In this document: piece by piece, positions 55,772 through 64,000 of the stretch | Layout: each line of letters opens with the position of its first letter | Numbering within the stretch: position 1 is the stretch's first letter | The notes under the pieces: model-generated | Told to the model about the DNA's origin: nothing | Database searches by the model: none | What the model saw: only the letters and a program-made list of their open reading frames with translations | From: Breviolum minutum Mf 1.05b.01 | Lineage: Eukaryota; Sar; Dinophyceae; Suessiales; Symbiodiniaceae | Direction of reading: 5' to 3' | DNA: 64,000 nucleotides | NCBI GenBank assembly: GCA_000507305.1 | Contig: DF239252.1 | Span: 184,622-248,621 of the forward strand | Translations under genes and position numbers: made by a program

Positions 55772-56330
55772 TCCTTAGCTCCCTTCTAAGGACCAGATGG
55801 TAGGTGACATTTGATTCCATGCATCGGCGGGTTGCCCAAAGGATGAAGGCTCACCTTATGAAACCTGCCGACGAAAAACTCCCGCACTAATTTTCTCCTG
55901 TGTCAAAGCTCAATTTTTTGGATCTAATTTTTGAAAAACCTCGGGATCTCTCTAAAATGATCAAACTTTTTATATAAATGGTTGGAGATGATGAAACAAC
56001 AACGAGTTAACCCAGCTTTTTGATTCCACTGTGGAATCATCCAGCCAACCATACCATGCATGGCCACCAGGTTTTCAAGGGAGCAGAAGAACCATTTGCC
56101 CATCACAAGGGCAACCTGTGGGAAACTCCAGGAGTCATATATCTGGTCAAATTACTATAATTCCTAAACCTGAATTAAGGGGATTTTGGGGTCCGATTCC
56201 CTTACTAACCACCATTTCGGGTTGAGGTCGCTATAATTTGCCCAGATAGATATACTGTAAAAAAAATGCCCAGATAGATATACTGTGTATATATAGATAT
56301 ATATCTTAATATATGATTCATGGTGGCCAG

Positions 56331-56764
56331 TCATCTCGGAAAAATCGGTCTGACAACAAAACACTGGCTTTCTTGATGAAATAGTTGCGCTAAAGAACTG
56401 GCGCTGGATTTTGAGGGATTTTGTCTCTCATATGTATCGCTTCTTTGATATGCATTCAAGATGCTTCCAACAGCAAAAAAACAGCATATCCAACAAGTGC
56501 CATCCAAAGTAAAACTCTCCAAGTCTAAAAAACAACCCTCCCCCAAAAAAATATGTTGAAAAAAATATGAACATATATCATATAGCATATAGCATATGTG
56601 TTTGTTGTCACCAAAAACCATGCCTTCCAATCAAACTTTGCAACATTCAAACACCAAGCAGAAAAACTCTCGCAGTCGAAAACCTTGGTGTTTTCTAAAA
56701 GTGGCTCAGTATGAAGTTTGATCACATTCATCTGAGCCACGAAAAAATCTCTTCTACTTTCCAT
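56331..56764 (-). CDS. Two offset open frames, 79 and 99 codons
   Basis: The right part reads MESRRDFFVAQMNVIKLHTE and ENTKVFDCESFSAWCLNVAK; the left part contains LNAYQRSDTYERQNPSKSSA. They could be two exons separated by the AT-rich 56540-56590. Bounded on the right by the family-A element at 56775. Confidence 0.25.
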
Positions 56765-56774
56765 GAAATACTAT

Positions 56775-56874
56775 ACTAGTTGGTGGTTTCAACCCATCTG
56801 AAAAATATTAGTCAAAATGGTAATCTTCCCCAAATAGGGGTCAAAATAAAAAATATTTGAAACCACCACCTAGT
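56775..56874. mobile_element. MITE, family A, best copy
   Basis: CTAGTTGGTGGTTTCAACC at the left and TTTGAAACCACCACCTAG at the right; AGTCAAAATGGTAATCTTCCCC core; 100 bp. Confidence 0.9.
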
Positions 56875-57085
56875 AGATATATAGTTTATATATTGGATGA
56901 ATAGTGAGTATAGCCCACATACTGGTTTATATATAGTTGGTTATCCCCATCATAACTTTCCATGAAACAATACGGATCTTTTTTATGGTTTAGTATAATC
57001 CCCACATAACTGGGTAGTTTTTCATCCCCTATATACCTTAAACAACCGGGGGCCCTTTTTTCATCATTGCTCATCTGAACTCCCC

Positions 57086-57337
57086 ATGTTTTCTGCTGCA
57101 CCTCTGACTACAGTCGTCTTCGACCTGCAAAATGGCAAATCACCAATCACGAATATTCAACAGATGTTTCAGGTTCTTGTAAAAGGTCATAAGTTGCATG
57201 TAGTCACCAAATTGGCAGTATATACCGCTTATATACCAGGTATATATTGCCTTCTAGGGGGTTATGAGTTATATAGTCCCTACCACCAATTACCAGGACC
57301 AGAAGAATCCATTGAAGTACTTGTCGTCAAAAAATGA
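57086..57337 (+). CDS. Unrecognised open frame, 83 codons
   Basis: Contains LTTVVFDLQNGKSPITNIQQ and FQVLVKGHKLHVVTKLAVYT. It overlaps the start of a minus frame (57290-57529) with TVYILAISTYENNKPIKATF. Only one can be right. Confidence 0.25.
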   Translation: MFSAAPLTTVVFDLQNGKSPITNIQQMFQVLVKGHKLHVVTKLAVYTAYIPGIYCLLGGYELYSPYHQLPGPEESIEVLVVKK

Positions 57338-57541
57338 GACAGGCCCCAGATTTTTCGGGACAAAGTGTTCGTCAAAAGTGGCTTTGATTGGTTTGTTATT
57401 TTCATAGGTTGATATCGCTAAAATGTACACAGTTGGAAGAAAATCATCACCCCTACCCTGTGAAAAGAATGACGCTGATGATATGCTGCTGATGAGGAAA
57501 ATCAGAATAACTCTGAACAAAATGATCATCTACCAGCGTCT

Positions 57542-57905
57542 ATGATCATTAAACATCATCAAGTCTCATCAAGCCTCCTCAAGCCTCATCAACCATCATC
57601 AACCATCGTCAAGCATCATCAACAATCATCAACCATAACCAACCATCATCAACCATCAACAAACATGAAGCATCATCATCAAGCATCATCAACCGTCATC
57701 AAGCATCCTCAAGCATCATCAATAATCATCAACCATCATCAACCATCAACAATCATGAAGCATCATCAAGCATCATCAACCGTCATCAAGCATCGTCAAG
57801 CATCATCAATAATCATCAACCATCATCAACCATCAACAAACATGAAGCATCATCAAGCATCATCAACCGTCATCAAGCATCGTCAAGCATCATCAACAAT
57901 CATAT
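57542..57905. repeat. Minisatellite of ATCAA(G/C)-type units with 87-90 bp higher-order repeat
   Basis: Built from CATCAAGCATCATCAACC-like units. The marker CATGAAGCATCATCA recurs at 57664, 57754 and 57841, so the larger unit is 90 then 87 bp. The 149-codon open frame across it has a repetitive His/Gln/Ser content and is probably not a gene. Confidence 0.9.
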
Positions 57906-58493
57906 ACATCCTCCTTAACAACCACCACTCTTCCAACACTTCGCAGCATCGACTCGTGCAAAACCCCGATGCCTTCGGCTTCATGCGTTGAAGCACCTGG
58001 CATCTGCAGGGACAGTTTGCTGCCGAGGTGGAAGGGATCCCCTGTAAACACGATCCTTCAACATAGACTTGATATAGGTATAAAACATGAATAGAAGTCC
58101 ATAATTATGCGGCATACTGTTTTTTCGTGTGCATATATACAACTACTTTTAAAAAAATATCCTGAAGTGTATAGCTGGATTTATTTGGATTGGAGGATAG
58201 CCATATGGACATCCTAAGTGGTGATAATTTTTGTACTTGAGGCGTTTCAATTGATGTGATTGGAAACAAATCCCCAAATCAAATTGGTATAGTTCCGAAA
58301 CCTGATTTTTTTCGGGGAATTGGGTGTCCGATTTCGGGTGACCAAGAAATCGGGTGACCAACCGGCCCCAAGTCATGGAAAAGAAAAATGGCACGAAACA
58401 ACTGGGAATAATTGCTCCCAAGGATTGGGGATCCATAAATTTGTTTGAAAAAAAAACATGACCGGCTGGTGAGGATCCCCAAGAAAAAAAACA

Positions 58494-58595
58494 TACATTC
58501 CTGGGAACTCACATATCCCGGTTTCCAGCCGGCAGTTTTGAGTCGATGAGTTTCCTTGGGACCCAAGGTGGGATATGTTAATTCCGTGAAGGGTA
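58494..58595. mobile_element. MITE, family E
   Basis: CATTCCTGGGAACTCACATATCCC at the left; GGGATATGTTAATTCCGTGAAGGGTA at the right. Confidence 0.72.
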
Positions 58596-59069
58596 TTGTT
58601 TGACCTCAATAAAAAAGGGGACGCCTAAGGTCAAAAAATCCCCACGAAAAAAAAGATTGGTGAAAGTTTGTCCTAAAAGTTGGTGAAAGCTGTGTCCTCA
58701 AAAATCACCGCAAAAGGGTCAAAATTAGACCCCGACAAAGGATTGACCTCGATATGGCCTGGATATAATTACTGTATATCAAGAATCATCTTGGTCGTTA
58801 TATCTCTTGAACACCCCGAAAAAATTAGACCTCGACATAACCTCGGTTTTAGTCCACCACTTTGTGTTTTTTTTGCTCCAGCAATTTGCGGTCACTTCTC
58901 CCAGTTTTTTGTGAAGTGAACCCCACCTTCGCAACGAGAAAATTGGACTTCATGGAGGCTAAGGTGGCCTGAATGGAGGCAACCAGGGCAACCACAGGTC
59001 AAAAATGGTCACTAAGAGATGTCGGTTTTTCTTGCTAGAAACTGGAATGATAGATTTTGGATACATAGG

Positions 59070-59335
59070 AAGTAAGTAAGCAAGTAAGCAGGTAAGTAAG
59101 CACTTACGTGCAAGTAAGAATGTATGTACTTAAGCAGGCAAGCAAGTAAGCAAGTAAGTAAGTAATTACATAAGTGAGGAAGTAAATACGTATCCCAAAC
59201 AAGCAGGTAAGCAAGTAGGTATCATCATCAAGGCAGTCAGTGGGTGCGTGAGTGAATGAGTGAGTGAGTCAGTCCGTCAGTCAATCAATCAATCAATCAA
59301 TCAGGCAGTCAGGCAGTCAGGCAGTCAATGAGTTA
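59070..59335. repeat. Degenerate tetranucleotide arrays, AAGT/AAGC then AGTC/AATC/AGGC
   Basis: 59070-59215 is made of AAGTAAGCAGGTAAGT-type units; 59250-59335 of GAGTGAGT, then CAATCAAT, then CAGGCAGT units. All keep a 4-bp period. Confidence 0.9.
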
Positions 59336-59399
59336 TGGCTGCAGTATACGTTGGTCATAAAATGTAGCGAAAGAGTCCGAAAGAGTGATCATCCGATTC

Positions 59400-59498
59400 T
59401 AGCTCATGGTTTCAACCCATTTGAAAAATATGTATGACATTGGATCATCTACCCAAGTAGGGGCAAATGTTTTTTTTAAGATGAAACCGCCACCCAGG
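59400..59498. mobile_element. MITE, family A
   Basis: TAGCTCATGGTTTCAACCCATTTG at the left; AGATGAAACCGCCACCCAGG at the right. Confidence 0.65.
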
Positions 59499-59665
59499 AT
59501 TTTATCAACCACTATTGGATCATCTCTTGCCAAAACCCATCTCTTTTTGTATAAAACAACTCTAGGATTCCTGGACGAATCCTAGGTCCTACCAAAGGGC
59601 TTTTCAGTAGTAAACCTATTTGAGCTGCTCAAAAACCGTCCTATTTTCCATGCAATACTGGTTTG

Positions 59666-59812
59666 TTCATAGGGATCCTTATGATTTATAATGGTTTATA
59701 AAAGAATCCCTATAAAACTGGCTAGCTTGTCATCCCCTATGTATATATATATATATACAAATATAAAACCCTAAACAACCAGGGGCCCTTTTTTTCATTG
59801 CTCATTTAGTTC
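59666..59812. repeat. Family K repeat containing a (TA)n tract
   Basis: ACTGGTTTGTTCATAGGGATCC to AACCAGGGGCCC and TTCATTGCTCAT. The left and right edges (ACTGGTTTGTT / AACAACCAGG) are weakly inverted. Confidence 0.6.
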
Positions 59813-60265
59813 TCAGATCTGAGGAAGGATGTAATTTTTTGTTGTAAGATTTCCCGCTCAAAAACCACCGTACCGACCATACTTGGAATCCACGGTGGGT
59901 TTGAAACCAACGGCATGTGGGTGTTGTTGCGAGATTTTGTTTACCTCAGATCCATACTTCAGCAGAAAAAGTCTTGAAATCACTTGACATTTTCAAATAA
60001 AACCTGTGTTCCTGCCACAACTTTCCCTCCAAATCTGCCGAACAGAAAAACACACACAAAACTTGAATGTCAGATCCCCCTCCGTTAACAACTTCCAATT
60101 GGGTCATGACCCAAAATTCCTAGGAGCTGTCCCGGCTCTCAACTGCCAAGAGACAAGGCTGGATCGTTCCAACGTATGAGCCAAGCAGGCCATCTCGCAA
60201 CCTGGATGGGCGATGAATTGGATTCAGGAAGTTGGTACGTAAATTACGGATTCCCATGGGATTGA

Positions 60266-60394
60266 TATGGGGGTCTTTCCACAAAAATAGGGGGATTTTA
60301 CCCCCAAAATGGATGTAGTTAAAATCATGGAAACCCCTATTGTTTAATGGATGAGTTGGGGGGAAAACCCACTATGTTCGGAAACATTCATATA
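60266..60394. mobile_element. Family H-like MITE, rearranged
   Basis: GGGGTCTTTCCACAAAAATAGG at the left; AACCCACTATGTTCGGAAACATTC at the right; CCCCCAAAATGGATG interior in reverse order. Confidence 0.5.
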
Positions 60395-60929
60395 TTTATC
60401 TACATTTACCCATAAAAATCAACCATTCATGGTACCCGTAAATGGGGGTATGATTTGTTGGTAGGTTTCTGGAAGCGGTGAATTTTCGGAGTCCATGTTT
60501 CTTTTTCTCCCGGAAGACATCTTTTTTCGGCGAATACCAAGTCATTGAGGTGAGTTTGGTGTTTGATCCAGTCATGTTTTGGGAGGTCGGACCGTCATAA
60601 CCGAAATCTCCCGCAGCCTTTTTTTTTCATAAGGTACCTGAAAACATGGAAAAGATTGATAGTTTTCCTACTGCTAAAACCAAAAAAACTTGCAAGGTTG
60701 CGGTTGCTAAGCCCAATAGTTTATGTAGTCTTTTCCTAAGTCCGAATGATCATCATCTTGATCCATTTTGCTGAGAGGTTCAGCTTTTTACTAGCAAATT
60801 TCTGACCATAAGGTTGTCATGTCAACTTTTTCCTCAAATCATTGGTCACCTCACAAAAGTCTCCATGCAATTTTTTCTACGCTTCTCCGACTTGTTGCAC
60901 TTGGAGGTTAGGCAGTAAAATCCATATAT

Positions 60930-61160
60930 TTGATCCGATGTTCTCGTAGGATTTACAGGGTAAAATGTCAAACAACGAATCACTTTTGTAGATCCCAGGT
61001 GAGTGTACATACCCCAGCTGGTTTACAGTGGTTTGTTGTCCATGAACCCTACTTGGTGTTTTCAGCCCAGAATGCAACTACCCAACCAGTTTGTCCCCAA
61101 CTCACCCCCATTTCCTGCCTAGATTGCCAGCCTCAGTTGGAAAAACCATCGCAAAAATGA
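60930..61160 (+). CDS. Unrecognised open frame, 76 codons
   Basis: Contains QVSVHTPAGLQWFVVHEPYL and CPQLTPISCLDCQPQLEKPS. A minus frame of 66 codons overlaps it. Confidence 0.25.
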   Translation: MIRCSRRIYRVKCQTTNHFCRSQVSVHTPAGLQWFVVHEPYLVFSAQNATTQPVCPQLTPISCLDCQPQLEKPSQK

Positions 61161-61298
61161 GTTTCCTATACCGCTGTACATGGCGGTTTCTTGTCCTGCT
61201 TTAGGGTCAGCAAAGGCCGTTTCCCCTCCAAGTATAGGACAGCGCTTCTTGAAGTTCATATGCCAACCATGAGGGTAGGTGTTTCGATGATATATGCT

Positions 61299-61400
61299 CA
61301 CTTAGCCAATGGACCCTGAAATAAAAGTTTGAACTTAATTTTCCCTACCAAATATGCAATCCCAAAAAGTTTGAAGTTTAGCCATTGGCCAAGTAAGTTA
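61299..61400. mobile_element. MITE, family J
   Basis: CTCACTTAGCCAATGGACCC to TTTAGCCATTGGCCAAGTAAGT. Over 90 of about 100 bases look identical to 7336-7438 by eye. Confidence 0.82.
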
Positions 61401-61588
61401 TATACGAATCAAACCTTCATGTGTTTCATAGGCAATCCTTTGATGACCCGGCTGCTGATTGGAAAAAAAAGACAAAAAACAAACCGCCAGCTCAAAACAC
61501 GCTGGTCTTAAGGCACAAATCTTAGGTCTTCAGGGGGGTGTTTTTGCACACCCGACTTCCAGTCCATTTTCTCCCAAACAAAGAATAG

Positions 61589-61694
61589 TCTAGTTGGTGG
61601 TTTCAACCCATTTGAAAAGTATGCTCGTCAACTTGGATCATTTCCCCAAGTTTCGGGGTGAAAATAAAAAATCTTTGAGTTGCCACCAGCTAGA
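61589..61694. mobile_element. MITE, family A
   Basis: TCTAGTTGGTGGTTTCAACCC at the left; TTTGAGTTGCCACCAGCTAGA at the right; TGCTCGTCAACTTGGATCATT core. Confidence 0.82.
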
Positions 61695-62374
61695 TGGTGG
61701 CTAGTTTTCAGGATCGATGGATTCCCAATGGATTCCCAAAGATTTCCCGATACCCTTTGGGCTACGCCTCACGGTAAACCCCGAGGCTTGGACAGGTACG
61801 GTCTCAGGTCCCAAGGCTTCGCGACTGCCCTGTTGAACCGATGAAAGGTGGGCCATGGGTGGAAAGGTCACACGCGTTGGGTGGAAAACCCAGGGGGCAC
61901 CCATTACGGATTTTGATGGGAGGAACGTTAGGTATATAGGTATATTTAGCGACTAGAGAAAACCCATAAAAATTCCAACCATTCATGTAAGCAATGCATC
62001 TGACTTTTAACTCTTAACTTGGACCACTGGTGCTGAAAAAAGCTCATGGCGATGTGCATGTAAAGCATTGTAAAACTGGATCATCTCCCCAAATACAGAA
62101 TGCTAAAAAGAAAATGTTCACAGTATGATACCACATGCTCGTACAAAAACTTACTGAGTATGTCTATGGCAAACTTAGAACCGCCCCTTCATGGGAACGG
62201 GTCCATCTCCCAAATGGGAAAATGAAAATCCAAGTGAAAATCCAACAACTCGATGCCATCAGCAGCAGGGAAGAGCTCTAGATTTTCGGAGGTCAGGTAC
62301 CAAAATGTGAGGTTTTTTGCGGCAATTTTGAGGTCCAAACATCTCCTCTTGAAGCATGGTGATCAGATCCAACA

Positions 62375-62620
62375 GTGGTTATTTCCCACACACCAAAAAG
62401 AAGAGAGGCAATCAATCCGCTCTCCGATCCCGAAGGGGCTGCGCTCAACGCTCCAAAAGGTTATGATGGTCATGAGTCAGGCCATGATGGGTGTTTTGCT
62501 TCCATCAACCCATTGGATCCGAGGTCCTACTTTTGGGATCTAAGGTCCTTTGGAGGGTCTACCCAAGCATTGCTATACAGTGTACATTACCCTTCCTCTC
62601 ATGATCATGGTTTTTCGTGA
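62375..62620 (+). CDS. Unrecognised open frame, 81 codons
   Basis: Contains REAINPLSDPEGAALNAPKG and YDGHESGHDGCFASINPLDP. It is followed by the family-C/B element at 62676. A second + frame is also open. Confidence 0.3.
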   Translation: MVISHTPKRREAINPLSDPEGAALNAPKGYDGHESGHDGCFASINPLDPRSYFWDLRSFGGSTQALLYSVHYPSSHDHGFS

Positions 62621-62675
62621 AAAATGGGTGTATCTCCAATAGTAGATACCTTTCAAATATGGCCATTTTCCACGT

Positions 62676-62781
62676 CCACTCCTGTAAACTAACATAGCCA
62701 TGGAAAACCCACCCATTTTGATGGTATTTTACCAGGAAAGATGGTGATGTTCATGAGCTATGTTAGCTTCAGGGAGGGTAG
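62676..62781. mobile_element. MITE, family C/B hybrid ends
   Basis: Left end CCACTCCTGTAAACTAACATAGCCATGG is family C. The right end GAGCTATGTTAGCTTCAGGGAGGGTA carries the family-B terminus. Confidence 0.7.
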
Positions 62782-62996
62782 GCCTTTTTCATCTTGGCGT
62801 CATCAGAGCATTGATCCTGACCAAACCCATTCATGCAGTCACTGGACACATCCCAAAGCCCCAAATAGGCCTGGTAGAATTGAGCGTCATCACAAGCCAA
62901 CACGCGATCACAGCAACTCAACAATCGAGCTCCACCAGAACTGATGCGACCTTTCCTGAGATTCTCGTTGAAATCTGGAAATCCGTTTTTTTCTAA
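62781..62996 (+). CDS. Unrecognised open frame directly after a MITE
   Basis: The frame reads HLGVIRALILTKPIHAVTG and IPKPQIGLVELSVITSQHAI up to a TAA. It begins at the right end of the element at 62676-62781. Confidence 0.3.
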   Translation, partial: GLFHLGVIRALILTKPIHAVTGHIPKPQIGLVELSVITSQHAITATQQSSSTRTDATFPEILVEIWKSVFF

Positions 62997-63018
62997 CTAA
63001 CTTGACTCATCTGGGATG

Positions 63019-63122
63019 TACTCCCCTGAAAACTAGCATGACATCGGAAAATCCCCATGTTCAATAGGAAATGCATCTTCAAATGGTGGATTTTCCGTTG
63101 TCATGCTAGTTTTCGGGGGGTA
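63019..63122. mobile_element. MITE, family B2, strong copy
   Basis: TACTCCCCTGAAAACTAGCATGACA at the left and TGTCATGCTAGTTTTCGGGGGGTA at the right; CGGAAAATCCCCAT / GGTGGATTTTCCG inside. ACTAGC/GCTAGT is a paired change from ACTAAC. Confidence 0.85.
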
Positions 63123-63427
63123 TAAAACAGTGAAACGTATCGTTACGATTCAATGGGAGAGACTACTGCACTCAATTGATTTTTGGCCTGATTTCTTGAA
63201 CCATCAACAGTATGGAAGGAGATCTTTGTGTCTCAAAATTAGGGGCCCACCAAATCCATCAGTTTTAACGTAAACAAAAAGCATTTTGGATGAATTTTGG
63301 AGCCAAATATTGAGACCTACCCCGGATGACGGGAACACAAACTTCTTAGCGAGTAAATGTAATAAGAGAAATACTCATCTATGCAGGGTCAAAGGTCATT
63401 TTTGGTTCTGAAGATGATAATAAGCCT

Positions 63428-63745
63428 TTGTATAAAAACCAAAGAGACCATCTTTCAACCAACTGGGAAATCCTGAAATTAGTGCGGACAGTTCCCGATA
63501 CTCTATACAAAAGCGCCGAAAAAAGAGTGAGGCCACTGGACATCTTTGTAGTGAACCTAGAAATTGTGTGGATCTATTGTACGAGCGCCGGGCTTAAGTC
63601 ACATCAGGCGGAGGAAAGTCACATCACCCAATGGAAATGCAAGATGGAGGACAGTCACATCACACGGCGGGAAGTCACATCATTTTGTGACAATCCCAAT
63701 GGCACAGCGGCATCCAACAGAAAACCAAAAATTAACCAAATCTAG
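63428..63745 (+). CDS. Unrecognised open frame, 105 codons
   Basis: Contains KLVRTVPDTLYKSAEKRVRP and DIFVVNLEIVWIYC, then runs into the GTCACATCA repeats, where it is not informative. Confidence 0.3.
   Translation: MYKNQRDHLSTNWEILKLVRTVPDTLYKSAEKRVRPLDIFVVNLEIVWIYCTSAGLKSHQAEESHITQWKCKMEDSHITRREVTSFCDNPNGTAASNRKPKINQI
63597..63690. repeat. Four spaced copies of GTCACATCA
   Basis: AGTCACATCA occurs four times over about 80 bp with GGCGGAGGAA / GGAGGACA / GGCGGGA linkers. It is followed by the first CCCAATGGCACAGCG unit of the terminal repeat. Confidence 0.8.
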
Positions 63746-63844
63746 CCGCGACATTGCGCACAGTGAGATATTTGTTGATTTTAGGAAGAAGTTTGCACCG
63801 AATACCAATGGCACAGCGTGTGCCATATAGCCTTTTTCCAAATT

Positions 63845-64000
63845 CTCAGCATCCCGGATCCCAATGACACAGCGACTATTACACAGACTTCTCTTGACAA
63901 TCTTTTTGGACAATCCCAATGGCACAGCGACTGTTACACAGACTTCTTTTGGCAATTTCTTTTGACAATCCCAATGGCACAGCGACTGTTACACAGACTT
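63845..64000. repeat. 55-bp tandem repeat running off the window end
   Basis: CCCAATGGCACAGCGACTG followed by TTACACAGACTTC starts at 63860, 63915 and 63970, an exact 55-bp period. Partial copies of CCAATGGCACAGCG occur at about 63695 and 63808. The array continues beyond the window. Confidence 0.92.

Noticed and set aside
57542..57991. 149-codon + frame with repeated HHQASSTVIKH
   Set aside because: It is the translation of a minisatellite; each unit merely lacks stops.

Overview
Organism. The window reads as nuclear DNA of a eukaryote, most likely a dinoflagellate or close alveolate relative. It has no rRNA, tRNA, operons or bacterial-style gene packing. It is AT-leaning DNA full of roughly 100-bp inverted-repeat elements and microsatellites, with coding sequence cut into very small pieces. 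The lineage call is an inference from the splice sites of the one gene I could follow: GT, GC and GA donors all occur, and AG|G sits at both intron ends. GC and GA donors are known for dinoflagellates.

Main gene. The minus strand from about 37.1 kb down to 3.65 kb carries one gene of the M16 / mitochondrial processing peptidase beta (MPP-beta, cytochrome bc1 core I) family. I found 27 exon-sized segments in correct order and strand, most of them joining in phase, matching the family from near its N-terminus to its conserved C-terminal part. Exons are 17-82 nt (exon 1 may be longer) and introns about 0.5-2.4 kb. Roughly 1.3 kb of coding DNA is spread over 33.5 kb. One segment between exons 13 and 14 and the two ends of the protein are missing. 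The zinc site reads AFLEQ where active MPP-beta has HxxEH, so the product is probably a non-proteolytic core-type protein. No exon is visible as a gene in a simple ORF scan: the longest ORFs inside this span are intron sequence.

Repeats. Introns and flanks hold at least 60 short inverted-repeat elements in about 15 recognisable families. Several families share a TA + C(A/C)C(T/C)CC outer end and an inner ACTAACAT-like box. They look like non-autonomous Stowaway/mariner-type MITEs. Others have unrelated ends. No transposase was recognised.

Right half (37-64 kb). No family was recognised. Longer unidentified ORFs lie on + at 45.3-49.7 kb and on - at 51.1-55.2 kb. The 52.4-54.5 kb stretch is different from the rest: it is free of MITEs, GC-richer, and has the longest open frame (217 codons). 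Simple and tandem repeats dominate 57.5-57.9 kb, 59.05-59.34 kb and the last 150 bp.

Limits. The main gene shows that ORFs of 80-115 codons arise inside introns here, so confidence for every unrecognised ORF is kept low.
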